The position numbers were made by a program, and so were the translations under genes. The notes beneath the pieces were generated by a model. That model was not told where the DNA came from. It ran no database searches and worked only from the letters and a program-made list of their open reading frames with translations. From Glandiceps talaboti (taxonomy: Eukaryota > Hemichordata > Enteropneusta > Spengelidae), in the NCBI RefSeq assembly GCF_964340395.1, contig NC_135562.1:3210134-3274133 (forward strand): a stretch of 64,000 nucleotides of DNA, in the 5' to 3' direction. This document shows, one piece after another, positions 12,817 through 26,700 of this stretch (positions are counted from its first letter, which is position 1; every line of letters starts with the position of its first letter).

Positions 12817-13260
12817 GCTGGTAGTAAGATTTGTATATGGATACGTACCAAAGAGACACTCAAAAGTGTTTCGTTGGAGGCATAAAATACGTCGATTCTT
12901 TGGTGTTTATGATGTGCGTCGCCACATATAGCGTGTTGTTGCTTTGTGAGGGGGATAAAACATAGACGTCATGCCGGCACCTTTATAGTAAGTCTCTATA
13001 CTTCGTGACTATCATATGAAATGTGACAGATGACACGTTACGGTAGATAATCTCTAGATCGATTGTTTTGTGGATTGAAGAATGTAACAACATGGTCATG
13101 ACTGTACAATGAAATGATGTTACCTTTAATAGTAAATCATCGTTTTACCTTTGAACAATTAATATCATTCAGTCGTTTATTCACTCCTCTGCAAATCATA
13201 CATACCTGAGAGATACTGACACACGTACACGAGTTTCGTGTCTGTTTTTGTACACGCGTG

Positions 13261-13314
13261 TATACATACATACATACATACATACATACATACATACATA
13301 CATACATACATACA
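13261..13314. repeat. (ACAT)n microsatellite
   Basis: About 13 tetranucleotide units, preceded by a CACGCGTGTATA joint. Confidence 0.95.
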
Positions 13315-14103
13315 TGTTGGTTGTCATTGTTTTGTATGATAGGAAAATATAACTCCTGCAATGCGTTCTTCACGATACATTGTACTTATATGTCAATTTA
13401 AATAGATGCTATCAGTATGTGGCTTAGATTTGAAGTGATGGCATTTATCATGGAAATAAAATAAACTGACACATTTCAAAATTTAAACGATACACTTACA
13501 CAGTTTAAGTATACAATGCTAGCTGACAGAGTAAGAAACGATTCAACATGATTGAATGTGAAGTCAATACAATCAATTTAAAGGAACCTTCATAGAGCCA
13601 TTGAAGGCATATTGATGGAAATCATAGCCAGTCGTAATATTATTATCTACAGTTTTAAAGGATTCCTGAATATGATGGAACGCATCCAGGCTTTCCTGCA
13701 TATGTCAAATAAACATGAAAACGTTTTATCGTTGAATTCTTTTGGTTACTAAGGATTTACTGCATTACCAATAGATCGTGCTCAGAGTACAGAAGAGATG
13801 ATCTAAAATCTTATATAGGAAGCCTAAATGATTTTTGAAACACGAGATAAGCCACTTTCTTTTTTTAGAAATCTCTAAATGGATAGAAATTAATCTACTT
13901 TATCTACAAAAATTTTTTTTCTAAAATTTACAATCCATAGGGTTGAAATAGTGGCTTTATCAAAATTGGTTAGAAAGATTCATTGATGGTAATCTATGAT
14001 ACAAATAAATCTCTACATGTATAAGTACATTGTTTCTGTACACAACAATCTACCGTTTTCTAAATAAGATGAAAGTTAGCAAAAGCTTGCAATTGTTACT
14101 ATT

Positions 14104-14208
14104 ACACACACACACACATGCACGTACGCACGCACACACACACGCACACACACACATACATACATACATACATACATACATACATACATACATACATACA
14201 TACATACA

Positions 14209-14276
<68 letters not shown>
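14104..14276. repeat. Compound (AC)n-(ACAT)n-(AT)n microsatellite
   Basis: Three repeat types succeed one another: AC-rich, then ACAT, then AT, ending in AAATT repeats. This order recurs at 32441-32758 in the window. Confidence 0.95.
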
Positions 14277-14281
<5 letters not shown>

Positions 14282-14651
14282 TTAAATTAAAGGCTTCTAA
14301 TTGGATAGAACAGTGCTCAATGCAATAGCAGAGCTACATATATATAAAAGCGAGGAAAGAATGGATAGCTAATATTGTCGCTGTTGATCACACTATTCCA
14401 TGAACTTCAGAGTTTCATCTCCTTGTTTCCGCGCACATTTGAGTTGGAAGAGAATGAGAAACACATACATATAAGCAGTGATTTTACAGACAGGCGTCTA
14501 TTGTCTGAAATAGTTTCAAGTGTCTGCCATTTGTATTGATTAATAAGAAGATTACGTAATAATCTATATTCACACTTCAAGTGTTTCTGACGGAACTACT
14601 TTTTTAAATGACTCGTGTACAGTCAATAGACACGAGAAGACAGTCAATAGA

Positions 14652-14692
14652 CAAGACAAGACAAGACAGGACAAGACAAGACAAGACAAGAC
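14652..14692. repeat. ACAAG pentanucleotide array
   Basis: About eight units of the pentamer (A)CAAG with one ACAGG variant. Confidence 0.9.
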
Positions 14693-15085
14693 AATCATTA
14701 ATTCTTATGTCTTCATGGTACAAAGTGTCACAACTTTTATGGCTTTTCCATCTGCTTGTAGAGTGTCAATTTGTAAGATGCTTTTAGCCATTTGAAGGAA
14801 GCTGCCTGTAGTTCCATTTATTGGTTGCGCGATCGAATTTACCCCATCAAACTAACCACAATAGCTTCACTACAGCTGAATAATACTACACTACACATGA
14901 TTAGTTTAAAGTTAATAATCGTAAGACAAGTGCATACATACATCGCTATCGATGTTACCTTCGAATGATTATAGTTTGTATAGAGGTATTACACTATTAT
15001 CACTTCAACTTTTATTTAAGTTCCCTATCTCAAAACCATTAAGAATATCCATAGCATTAAAGATGAATAAGGAGAAGTCTCTTAC

Positions 15086-15187
15086 GTGAGACACGTGTAC
15101 GATACGACGATGGAATTTGATTCTCGGCAAGCCGTGACAGACACAAATTAACACTATTATTGCGACATGTTGATGCAAGTTATGCAT
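15086..15187 (-). CDS. Candidate first coding exon with a signal peptide
   Basis: Seen: on the minus strand an ATG at 15187 opens 34 codons that end at a donor (CTCAC|GTAAGAG) in phase 0. The peptide starts MHNLHQHVAIIVLICVCHG, a short polar head then a hydrophobic core, as in a signal peptide. A basic stretch (KFHRR) follows. The phase-0 donor would fit the phase-0 acceptor at 11038, so this could be exon 1 of the gene ending at 782. That linkage spans 4 kb of repeats and is inference. It could equally be a chance frame. Confidence 0.3.
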
Positions 15188-16249
15188 GATTGTACGTTAA
15201 TACAATTAGTAACACTCACAGTAGGGTGAGTTTTTTTTCTCTCCAGGCAGGACGTTCGACCTCATGGGTAATTCCGACTATGGTAAGCCACATGCAACTT
15301 TGTAGTCTCTTCCATATGCGTGTATTATTGAAAACGTCATGTGCTTACATTACCTTACACGATGATCATATCGGCATAACCAAGGCACCACTATTATGCA
15401 CCTATGTAATTTACTACAGGCAACAACATCAAACAGTTTTAGTTTGTGTCTAGATCAGGTTACCAATAGTTTATTTGCCATATCAATAACATGACATCGT
15501 CGACAATTCATGGTAGTGTCATACTTGGCAAATTGCTGTAACCTGATAGGCTATCGACGATAATTGCTACTGATGACTGATAATTCTGCATAATAATATC
15601 ATTTCTGTTTGCTACAATAATACAATGCGTCTTGTAGTATGACCTCTAAGGTGTTCTTGACCTTCTGTCAATTACACGTAAAGAGCTTGGGGACAGAACT
15701 TTTGGGATCTGACCTTTGTGATCATTCAGTGCCGTAAACACGACTCATGCATTATACATATTAATTTATAAACTGTCAACAGATGAAAGTGGGGACGATC
15801 GAACATGGGCAACGTTTGACAATTCAGATAAATACGCACAGCATCCAATCTTCAGAACATGTTTTTCATGTATTTTGTCATCTAATGAATATATGTATAG
15901 GGGGATTTGAGAGACTAATATCACAACCACATTAAGAAATGGGAAATGTATGCCGACAGATGGCAGATACAAAAGTTTGGGTGGATCTGTCAAAATGATG
16001 CCATGACAGCATTAATTATTAATTAGCTCTATAGCGACCTCTACCCACTGAGCGAAAGTCGAGTTGTGTGAGATCCGTCACTGTGTGTCCATTTGACCCT
16101 ATGTATAAGTACACCCCACTGTGAGGTACACTTTACGTTTGACAAATGTATAACATTGTGGAAGTTGACGGAAATTTTGCTCACGAAATTGTCTGCACAC
16201 AAAGAACCTTTGAAGAGAATATAGTATCGGCGATGAGTATCTATAATTT

Positions 16250-16690
16250 ATTTATTTATTTATTATATTTTATTTAAACTTTATTTAAAGAGGCTTAAAA
16301 ATCATATAGATAATCTGGTTAGCTAAAGCTAGTCTTCCCCCGGGATAAGTGAAACACACACACACAGAAATACAAATATAAGACCAATACAATATGCAGG
16401 ATCACTAAAATTGACAGAAACACTCATTTAAAATATACTTCTATAAAATTAGTCTTAAAAGCGCTTAAAGACAGTGAACACTGAACTTTTTCGGTAAGCT
16501 TATTAAAAGTGATTGCACCAGCATGTGTTAATGCTCTGGACGTTGTCATTAATTTGGTTGTGTGAATAATACGCCTATTCTCCGCAGGTAGAGCTCTGGG
16601 TACATATATACTTAACTGCGACCTCAAACTGAGATATGGAGTGTCACAACGACCCTTTGATGTGTTAAATGGCTACAATAACAAATTATG
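16250..16690 (-). pseudogene. 3' end of a second LINE (RT C-terminus plus AT-rich tail)
   Basis: On the minus strand a frame from about 16680 to 16424 reads FNTSKGRCDTPYLSL, then SQLSIYVPRA, and ends with ITFNKL and SLSAFKTNFI. This matches the usual C-terminal layout of LINE RTs, where a YxLRSQ-like block, an R-rich block and a WNxLP...SLxxFK block follow one another. After the stop comes a TTTATTTATT-rich tail at 16240-16290, as expected of a LINE 3' end. Nothing of the catalytic RT core is left. The copy is truncated and inactive. Confidence 0.7.
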
Positions 16691-17082
16691 TTTCAAAATC
16701 ATATTGGAAACGGCCATTTACGATACAAGCATTCTATTTGTAAATATGAGTACTGTTGCTTTTATGATTTTTGCACAGGTCATCCTCTGAAACATTGAAT
16801 ATGTGTATGGTAGTATCACTGTACCCATAACCTGTTTTCAAACATATTAGCACATGTATTGTGTCCGGTAAACTGTTCTTCAAAGACTAGTAAGCGATTC
16901 AAGAACACCGTATACACCCGTGGGGATGAATTTATGTATCAAAGGTGATTTTGTCCCATGGAACGTTCGGCCCTGTCAAATATTTAGTTTACAGTGGTGT
17001 AGTTACGGTTATAATTCCATAGTTATTATCTTGGAGTATAAAGCATACCACATCAATACTGTTATAGATAAACAACAGATAA

Positions 17083-17085
17083 ACG

Positions 17086-17153
<68 letters not shown>

Positions 17154-17181
17154 ATATAATATAATATAATATAATATAATA
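17083..17181. repeat. (AT)n tract grading into ATAAT repeats
   Basis: About 65 bases of AT alternation followed by repeated TATAA pentamers. Confidence 0.97.
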
Positions 17182-18829
17182 TCGAGCAAACATCAGTAAA
17201 TAGGTTATCACATTAAAGAAATGAGCCACTTAGAAGTGTTTTGGCACGACTGACTAGTGTATTTCCCGTGTTTTCAATACAGTAGATTATTTCGAATAAG
17301 TGTACTTATTCTAAACCCTACAATATCTCCCCAATGGCGCCACTAAGTCTGACAAACACTGTCATACGGATCTCCTAATTGTTACCAACTCATGTCAGTC
17401 TTAAGAGATATGTAAAAAATACCTCATCTTACAATAATCTCACCTTCTTAAGAATAGAAGATTCCAAAACATGGCGATTGTAAAAGCAACATCATCAATA
17501 TGTATGAATATCATGCCGAATATAATCTACGTAAATTGGAAATGAAATTGTCCTTTGGGTTGCCGGCAAGGGATGTTATTTTCCCATACTAACACTTACG
17601 TCAGAAAACAGGACTGACAAGCCTTACTAAACGTTATGAAATAAACAATACACAAATATCAAGTTCCGCCTTCACGTGCACGTCACACCTGCGTAAGCTA
17701 TACGTAACATCTCTCTAGACGAGATACAGTTTAATTTGGCGGAAATGTTTTGATGGCGAGACTATCTTTGGTCGTGATCGGATGTTGTGTCTGTCATCAT
17801 CATGAAAGATGATGTAAGCACAGTGTGTAACGTGCAATGCTTACTGGATACTGCACCCATGTTCATTAAACCATTATATAAAAATGAGGTTAGTGTGATC
17901 TGAATAAAAAGCGTCGTGAATTTGCTTTCTTTTAGGGCATGATGCATCAAGTTTCATTTTACATTTGCGCGATTATGAAATCCAAACACACGTATTTATT
18001 CGTTACCACACTACGTTTATCTAGTTATAACTTGTGATGTACTGTAAAGGAAATTTATTCAACACCCACATAATCGTGTAATGAACAGCAACATTCTAGA
18101 TGGCTTATCTTTATATATAATTATAACCTTATTACAGTTCAGAGTGTCCAGTCTTGTACACGTACACAGCATATCTCGTGCATCTCCTTTTCAATTCAAC
18201 AGATACATCTTTCATTCCTTTAAGTATATTAATCTTAACAGTTTTGGGTAAAAATTGTTAGAAAATGAAGGTCGTTTGATTTTGAGTTCGAATACGTTGA
18301 AGGCGTTACGTATTAACACCTCTATACAACATATAATCATTAATCAAATGTCAAATCTTACTTCTAGGAGAAAATATAATCAAAATTCTGATGAACAACA
18401 GCTGTTGCATTCTCCTGAATGCTGGTTTTCATATTGCTGAGACTATAATATTGTATTCTGATTTAGCTAAGAAAAGTAAATTATTTACTTTAATGGTCAT
18501 TGACCATTATTTTCAATCTAGATGGTAGATAGAGATGTACACTTTAAGAGAAAGGGTAAGGTTTTGGGAATAATACTTATTCTTTCTACAACCTCTCAAT
18601 ATTAAAGTGTAGTGGTAAAATTGCTATAATTGAACAAACCGTGGAAGAAGAAGCCTATCAGTCCATATTCTATTCTGATTCTAAATGCATTGGTCACAGT
18701 GTATCTTTTCGGCTGTAAGTAGACAGCTCATTATATCGTATCCCATTAAAGATAATTATATAATTGTCCCCAAGACATACGACTTGTACATAGAGGAACC
18801 GTCTCAATATATCTGTTGAAGTATATCTG

Positions 18830-19345
18830 ATACCAAAATGTTGTTAATGTAATGATATGGTTCACTTTACAAGTATCTTTCTAAATATATTGGTTCTGTT
18901 CCATTCGACAAAAAACATTGTTAAAATGCATTAGTACGCTCCTTTTGCCAACCAAGATATTGTCAACATTTGTTAGTACATTCATTTAACCAACATATTA
19001 TGTGTTTACCAAGATGTTATGTTAAAATACTTTAGTACTCTCTTTTGTCAAGATAGTATGTTAAATACATTGTTAGGAATCTATTTAATTAAAACATTTT
19101 GTCAAAGTATACAGGTACGTTCATGTTACCAAGATATTACCTCAAAATATATTGTTACATTTCCCTTTTCCAAGATATTATCACCCAAAAATATACTCTT
19201 AAAGTTCCTTCTGCAAAGCGATTATCTACAAATGTATTGTTACGGTTCCTCTTGCCAAATATTTTGTCACAGTATTTATAGGTACCCTTTTCACCAAGGC
19301 ATTATGTTGACATATAATCGCAATGTTCTTTAGGTCCAGATATTA
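18830..19345. repeat. Degenerate minisatellite, about 41-bp period
   Basis: A motif like CCAAGATATTATGTCAAAA, followed by TATATTGTTAC and CTTTTG, recurs roughly every 40-42 bases about ten times (for example near 18951, 19009, 19129, 19170, 19254 and 19295). Copies differ at many positions. The plus frame at 19019-19333 is a by-product of this repeat. Confidence 0.75.
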
Positions 19346-21357
19346 ATAAAATGTCAAAATCCAAAGACTCGTGAAGTAGAGGACATAAATGTACATTTAA
19401 AAATTGTCTTATATAGTTAGTTTATCACGTTGTAAGCCTGAATGCCACAGTGTTTTTGTTGGTTGAATAATTGATAGAGGTACTGATCATGAGAGTGCAC
19501 CTCGAGGCATATTGGTTGATATGGTTTCTTCGAACATACTGCATTGGATTTATCTTTATACCTGTAGGTATTATTCAGTGACATCAGTGTACATTGTAAT
19601 GTCACGAAAATGATCTTTTAAGCATGATACATGTAGTACTACAATATGCAACTCGAACCTCCTCTCAAGAAATGATAACAACACTTGACCATGCTGTCTG
19701 GTTTGACAGTAACTCCAGTCATGTCACATCTTTATATATCCTTTTGAAATCATAACATCTATCTCACACACAGTCAGAAGTGTGGGGACTTAGACTCTTT
19801 GAACAGGATTAATTCAAAAAACGTCAGCTATTTGCAACTATTTTCCTTACTATAATTAGTTTAATTTCGAATACATTGATATTGATATCTCCTGAAACCG
19901 AACTTTATCTGGCTTAGCTATTTATGGCGACAAATTTCTCTATGAGATACGTTATCTTATCTGATTGCAGCCAAATGATTTACAATGTAAAATCCTGTTG
20001 ATGTACCCGTGCAAAGACTGTGTATCAATGTTTAATTGCTAATATAAGAATGATACATTTTATGTTTCTATAGATTGGAATATTTTTCTCACTAGAAAAT
20101 AAAATTTAGGCACATCTGATCTCTAAGCATTCTGTCGGACGACCCACTGTTTCAGGTTTTCATTAATCACAGCTAAGATACCATTACTCGATACATAACA
20201 TGTCTTCAAGTTATTTTCACATAATGAGGAAAGAGGAATCCTCGACAACTGAAAATTAAAATTGTGAATTTAAGTATGTACTTTTAACGTGGAGAGGTTT
20301 TCTGTGTGAATGTCTAGTATTCGCCTTGGACATAATAGTATTAAACTTTCGCTGTTGCTTTCATGAAAGACCCTTTCTTAGTTAAAAGTCAAGGATGCAA
20401 ATCACGGTTCACCATGCAAATATTTGAATTAGAGGTCAAGATTTTATAAAATCAACTCATTTTAGCCGCCAAATGCTACATTACCTCGATATGTAAATAC
20501 AACGTTATCGATTTCCTTGAGAACAAAACGATTTCAAAAGGACCGTGAACAAGCTTTTATATTGCAACGTTCGCAGAGAGTTGAATAACTTTGATTTTCA
20601 GCTAATTTGATCCCCGGGGCAAATTTTACCTTAAAACTCCTATCTGAATATGGAACGTGCATAAACTGAACAAGCAATAGAAAGCAAACAACTCGGCTTG
20701 AACGCGATTACTCAATAGTTTATTAATTCTCCTAGCCTTAATACCATTCACAAACGAACTATAAAACGCAAATTAATATTAGAACAGGCTAGAATCGAAG
20801 ATTGAGAGTAAACCATTTATACATATGACCTTTTCAGCAATTCTATCATTCACTAAACTTAATTGATGTATTTTCACAAAATACTGAACATTCGACGTCT
20901 GAAAATTGCTTCGACATATAGGCTTATATGTGGCATACACGATTATAACAGTTAGGCCAAGAAGAGAAGTATTTTGTGTATATTCCTTCGGATATGAAAA
21001 GAAATTGTGGGTTTTGTTGGTTTTTCTTTCTTTCTTTTTTCTTAGCGCTATCATATTGTTCGTCATTCTTTGCAAATATGAAATTTTATTCAACTACAAT
21101 GAAAGTTTGAATGTTAGAGAATTGTCTCTTCTCAGAAAATAATCTCCTCTATTCTATTTGCATATATTCGCAAAACCTCGTAATGTTATCCTGCCTCACC
21201 CTGAACCCCTTTTCTGCACGTTTATTGCACTTAAAATTGTGCTACTGTAACACTAGTTTGCCATTGTGTGTCTATCTCATAAATATGCATAATAACTATT
21301 TTTTTGCTATATTCATTGTTAAATGTCCGAGGAAAGATAGAAAAATCCATTTCTGTT

Positions 21358-21494
<137 letters not shown>

Positions 21495-23328
21495 CGTAAT
21501 GTTAACTTAATATAAGTTGGATACGTATATGCAACATCTATCAATATTTTCAAAATAGCAGCGGACTACTGCAGATTCACTACAGAAGCATGGCATCCCT
21601 TTCATGATTTCAAAAGATCAAAGGTTTGCTACTTAGAGACAACAGATAAAGTATAGGGCACACAATCTCAGGCGGCATACGCAGAGTTGCGAAACAAAAC
21701 ACTTTCTTTTGTTGGCCATACTCCCCAGCTGCTAAACGAATAATGAGGGGCGCAACATTGCAGATGTGATATGAACCTTTGCTCTATTCATTATACCGAC
21801 AAAGGAATCCACTGAAATTGCTCAAGAAACTAGTAAGTACCCCAACCATCAAACTGTCGTGCTTCATCAAGCGTACCAATCCTATCTTGTCTTCCTCGAA
21901 CAGGAAACTTGGTTCTCGCTTGTAAATGAGGTTTCGAAGAAGATTGCTAGCGGACTACAAGTTCGTGAGTGAAATGCGATAGCACTTGCAATTAAAACCC
22001 GTCTTCGTCAATCAGGCTTATTAATGTTTGCATCAATTGACACACTCAACCTAAGGCTATATAAAGTACGACGACAATGCTACAGACATAACATACTCTA
22101 ACGGCAATATGTTACCATGCAGTCATCTATATCACAATGTTGGACATAGTTGTTGTCTATTTGTCGTTCACCGGAGTATTTAATTGTGTATTTCGATAGG
22201 GGAGGGGTTGTTTTGGCAATGTCCACCAAATTTAAACTCCACACTTCACACTATTTATCATACATCTTCTAAGGATTAATTATGAATAACGCAACATCTG
22301 ACATACTTGTTCAGAAGCTGTAACTGTTGAGACGAAAATGGCGACGTGTTAAACCAGGCCTATAACTCTAATTGGTGTAAAGACATATATTACCGCACTC
22401 ATTGTATGCCAAAATATTAGGATATAAATGTATTACCCTGGGGGTTGGTGCGGAATAACAGTGATAAAGCTAGGGACATTTAATAGGAACTCGATTTGCT
22501 GTTTATGATTGGCGGATAATTATTATTATTATCATTTTAAATTGTCTCCTCCAACAGTTCGTGACAATTTGACAGATTGTTTGAAAATGTCCTTCGAGAT
22601 TTTGGTTAGTAATAAAGTGCTGTCCATGCTTTGCAAAATGCTGTGAGCTTCATATAAATGAATGTTTTTTTCCCATTGGATGTTTCCACAATATCTTATA
22701 CAACGTTGCTTATACATGTAACAAGGCCCAGAGATCTCGTCACTTTTTTGGAGACAAAAACTACTATAACAAGCAACGGCTATCAGATGTTATCATCATG
22801 TCAAGGAACAAAACTAACTCTAAGGAGCTAAATTGATCTGATAACATAGCATGTACTGAAGTGGCGAATTATATATGTAACATATGCTTAAACAAAGTTT
22901 TACAGTTAAAATTACGAAACGTGTAAAACAAATGTATCAGTGTTAGTAAGATATTTGTTACACAAGACGACGTTTTCATTCGGAGTTTCGAAGTGTTAAT
23001 GAAGTTAGAAATATTGAACCTGTTCTCATGAAATTTAGAAACTTGATAACTATAACAATAATTTACCATATACAATAGAAGCCAATAATCCGTACCAATA
23101 ATCTGTATTTTGTAGCGACAGACTACAATAATTATAGCAGTGTTAGTACGATTCTTAGCAATCATGCGGTAAAATGTAACTACGTCAGTAAGATTGTCGA
23201 GCCAGACAATACAATGTTGCTTTATCAGAAACATTTGTATCGATTGAAACGATGGCGACGCACGTTCTGTTTCGGATTAAATGGCTTCCGTTAGATAACA
23301 TTTAACAGACATCTTGTATATAACATAC

Positions 23329-23565
23329 CTCCTGACTGCTGTCACTTGGGTTTAACGTACACGAACAATGTTGACGGGTTGCTTTAAATCCATTGCTACA
23401 ACTACAATTGTATTTACAACCCTGGTGATGTTTTCTCCAATACTGGTTTAAATGAACTATACAATTCTTCGGATGTCCTAAAGGTTTGAAGTAATCATTC
23501 ACCATACACTTATATAGAATTCTAAAAATAAGACAACACTGATTGGATTCCATCAGCAGTCTCAG
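23329..23565 (-). CDS. Cysteine-rich exon of a small, probably secreted protein
   Basis: Seen: on the minus strand a strong acceptor (CCCAGTTTCCTTGCAG) precedes 79 open codons in phase 0 that end at a donor (CAGGAG|GTATGTTA). The segment holds nine cysteines in 79 residues: QCC, KCM, NCI, GCKYNCSCSNGF and HCSC. The CxC...G...CxC spacing recalls EGF-like or similar disulfide-rich modules, but I cannot assign a family. If the donor is not used, the frame continues nine codons to a stop at 23302 and adds two more cysteines. The phase-0 acceptor matches the donor of the signal-peptide exon at 23672-23734, leaving an intron of about 106 bases. Inference: an extracellular disulfide-stabilised protein of about 100-110 residues. 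Confidence 0.5.
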
Positions 23566-23671
23566 CTGCAAGGAAACTGGGTAATTCTTTGAATCTCAAT
23601 ATAAGTTACCAATCGTTCAGCTGTTGACATGTCACACGATATACACCACGATCGTCATATACATTTTGTAC

Positions 23672-23734
23672 CTGTGAGTGATCGACTACAATGACAAGAA
23701 AGCATATTCGTATTAATATCAATAAAAAAGACAT
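23672..23734 (-). CDS. Signal-peptide exon for the cysteine-rich protein
   Basis: Seen: the ATG at 23734 lies three bases after a pyrimidine-rich acceptor (GAGTTTTTTCAG|GAGATG). It opens 21 codons reading MSFLLILIRICFLVIVVDHS and ends at a donor (TCACAG|GTACAA) in phase 0. The hydrophobic stretch without early charges is typical of a signal peptide. The acceptor just before the ATG suggests an upstream untranslated exon. Phase agrees with the next exon at 23565. The frame also continues past the donor with one more cysteine, so the exact 3' end is uncertain. Confidence 0.5.
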
Positions 23735-26700
23735 CTCCTGAAAAAACTCAAATGTCGAATATTTGGAATTACAATCTTGTGGAATCGTAATATCAAAACT
23801 ACATGGGATATGGAATCTCTGTTTGATTATAAGCCCAATTTTCTATCAATAAAGACGATTTGCTATAAATAGTATGGCATTGTCATTTCCTATAATTAAT
23901 GTCCCGTTTGGACCATATAGAATATCTCTATATATTATGCTAATTGTGCTGATTTATTATGCAGTATGCCATGAGGGACGGTAACGATACTCCACGACTT
24001 CTGCGTTCATCTTAAATCACATATCCTTAGCTTTACGCTGCATGCAATTTTACTATAGTCAATTCCTAATTAGTTGTGGTGAACCCTGGCATCTTATTAG
24101 GCAAAGTTTCTCTCACAACGCCGGGCCCGATTTTAAGTTAACTACAAATGTGAATAAAGACTGAAAGGAAAGTTTGATTAACCTTTAGGTCAGTCCATGT
24201 TCTTAGAAATTGTAATACTTGGAGACAAGTTTGCTTATAATATATCTACAGACATAATTTCAAGTGTGGTATCCTTATGTTAGCGAGGAGAATAATGATA
24301 TTCTCCTAGGAGTAGTTTGGTTGTTTTCATTGCTTCCCTTTTAGTAGCACTGATAGTATATTATCATCTCGTAGCAGCACTGTGCATCCCTTGTGGTATA
24401 AATTGAAAAAAAGAACAGACAAACCGACTATGAATACAGAGCTACCTACAAAGATTTCTCTATTTACACGTATTTAGGTGATTACATCCTACAAACAGTG
24501 CACAATATGTAGTATATTTATTGTGTAATAAACCAGTCCATGAATGCACTATAACTTCCAGGCGCCGGCGTCAGGCTTCCAACTTACAGCACATGAACTT
24601 AATATCTGCCTTGCTTTATAAATCGCGTTTTAAAAGCTTAAGTCTATAGAATGTGTTGAAAAGACAGACAGGCAGGCAGGCAGGCAGGGGTCGGGCGGGC
24701 GAACGGGCAGGTAGACAGGCAGGCAGGTAGGAGGTCGTGCTGGCGGGCGGGTAGACAGACAGGCAGACAGGCAGACAAGTATGTCATTTACTTGTATGCT
24801 TGCTTTTTTCTTGTATCTTTGCTTAGCTTTCCGCATTGTTTATTGATCGAAATAACTGTTCCTTACTTTCAATGAAATCATATCATGAAAAGATTACGTC
24901 CTGGTTATCAGACATCATCATATTGGTTTGTTCTCTATATATATTATAATGTTACATGGTTCTAAATAAATCATATAAATAAAAAACTGGCGGCCAGCAT
25001 TAAGGTATATATCAAAGTTAAAAGCAGAACAAAGAAGTTGAACAACATGTCCTAAAATGTATCAGCGAAATAGACATTTTCACAGAGAGATGCGCCGTGC
25101 TCACCCCATATCCGCTCTACTACTTATCATTATTTGTCTTCGTTTTGATTTGAAGATACAGGATAAGATATCGTTTTAGTGCTTTCAATGGTACAGTGAG
25201 ATTTACATGTACACAGTGGAATACCCAAAAGAAGTATTCTCTCTGATTATCAAATGCGGCAATATATTGTGAAACCCTACGTTGCCTAGTTACGACGTTC
25301 ATAAGACTTGTTAGCAGTGACCTTTATCTCAGATATCCACATCCTTTGAGAAACCGATGCATTGGCAGTGTTTTATATCGTGAATTGAGATAGCAAGCAT
25401 TGCTTAAAGGCATTAATTTCATTTGAAGAGAATATGATGTGTTATACAATGAATGACAATTTGTTTTTACTTTTCACATCATATATACACTTATACATTT
25501 ATATATGTTACAAATATAACATATATACATATGTTCATTATACAGATTTTTCCCAAAGTTAAATATTTGAATACTTTGGAGAAACTAAGTGTTTAACTGA
25601 ACCACATCCATTCACCTAAGCCGCCATATTGGTCAATTAGCATAATAATAAGTGAGATCAACAGTTATCCGGGTTGGTATTCTGCGCTATGGGTCAAAGT
25701 AAAAAACTAGCATGCTAATATAAGGCACTTCTAATATACCGTCGAAATTCGAAAGATCACTTCGAATATTCTTGTTTGCTGCATACCATACATTTACACT
25801 ATTGATAAAAAGCGAGGATAAGGTTGACGATTTATGTGGATCTCACTAGAACATAAATTATTGTAATACCATTGCCATGTTATCAGATCAATAACACAAG
25901 CGTCTAGTGGTTCTTAATTCCAAGGATATCAAAGTTGATGCAACTTTGAGCTTTGTTGACAATCTGAAACTTAATCAACTTTTATAGCTTACTTATCTAT
26001 ACTTTTATTGAAAATATTCATGACACATGTACCTACAAACAGTACCGTTTACACGCTGTTGCATACTATGTTTTGCTCTTAATCAATGACGGAAAATGTT
26101 GATTACTAGAAATATAGTATAAAATGCATTCCAAATTAATACATGCGTGACAGTCTCTTTCGTACCAGAACTGTACAGAGGATGTCTTAAGAGTTGATTC
26201 GCACGTTGTATTATCTTTAATAATAGCTTAAAGTAGAAAAATGAACTATGAAATATTAAATTGTCCAGAAATCTGATGATGTTTAAATGAAACACAACCC
26301 CTTTGAATATTATCATGAACGTGTTGTCTTCCATTTAAACAGTTTCTGTACAATTTGATAATTATTGTATAGTTCCTATAGAGTTTGCTGACTTTTTGAA
26401 TGGTTTACTGTTATAAATATTGAATGAAATGCTTGTTACATTTCCACTTACAGTTAGATACCTTTCTGATGGACAGGATAATGCAACCGTCGGTCATTTA
26501 CCCCAGTTACAATGTCATTGAGTAGAAGCGAGTTAAGAGCGAGAGTGAGTAGGTCACATTAATTGCCTTGAGACATTCGTAATGATAGCTTCAAATCCCT
26601 TGGATCTAGGTAGGATTGTAAGAAACCTGGCTACTGATTTTTGAATAAAACTTATAATTGGTTTTGTGAGAAGTACCTACGGATACACGCAAATACGTAA

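Larger units (their letters stand above)
11039..15085. other. Microsatellite-rich, gene-poor stretch
   Basis: Contains (ACAT)n at 11617-11920, (AT)n at 12722-12813, (ACAT)n at 13261-13314, a compound tract at 14104-14276 and an ACAAG array near 14650. No exon is supported between them. Confidence 0.5.

Noticed and set aside
15226-15246. Apparent 21-base intron GTGAG...CTCCAG on the plus strand
   Set aside because: Far below the minimum intron length for animals; only the acceptor half is considered further.
22869-23234. 121-codon minus frame just downstream of the cysteine-rich exon
   Set aside because: Composition follows local AT richness (I, N, Y, F, K, L). It has no motif and is more likely 3' untranslated or intergenic.
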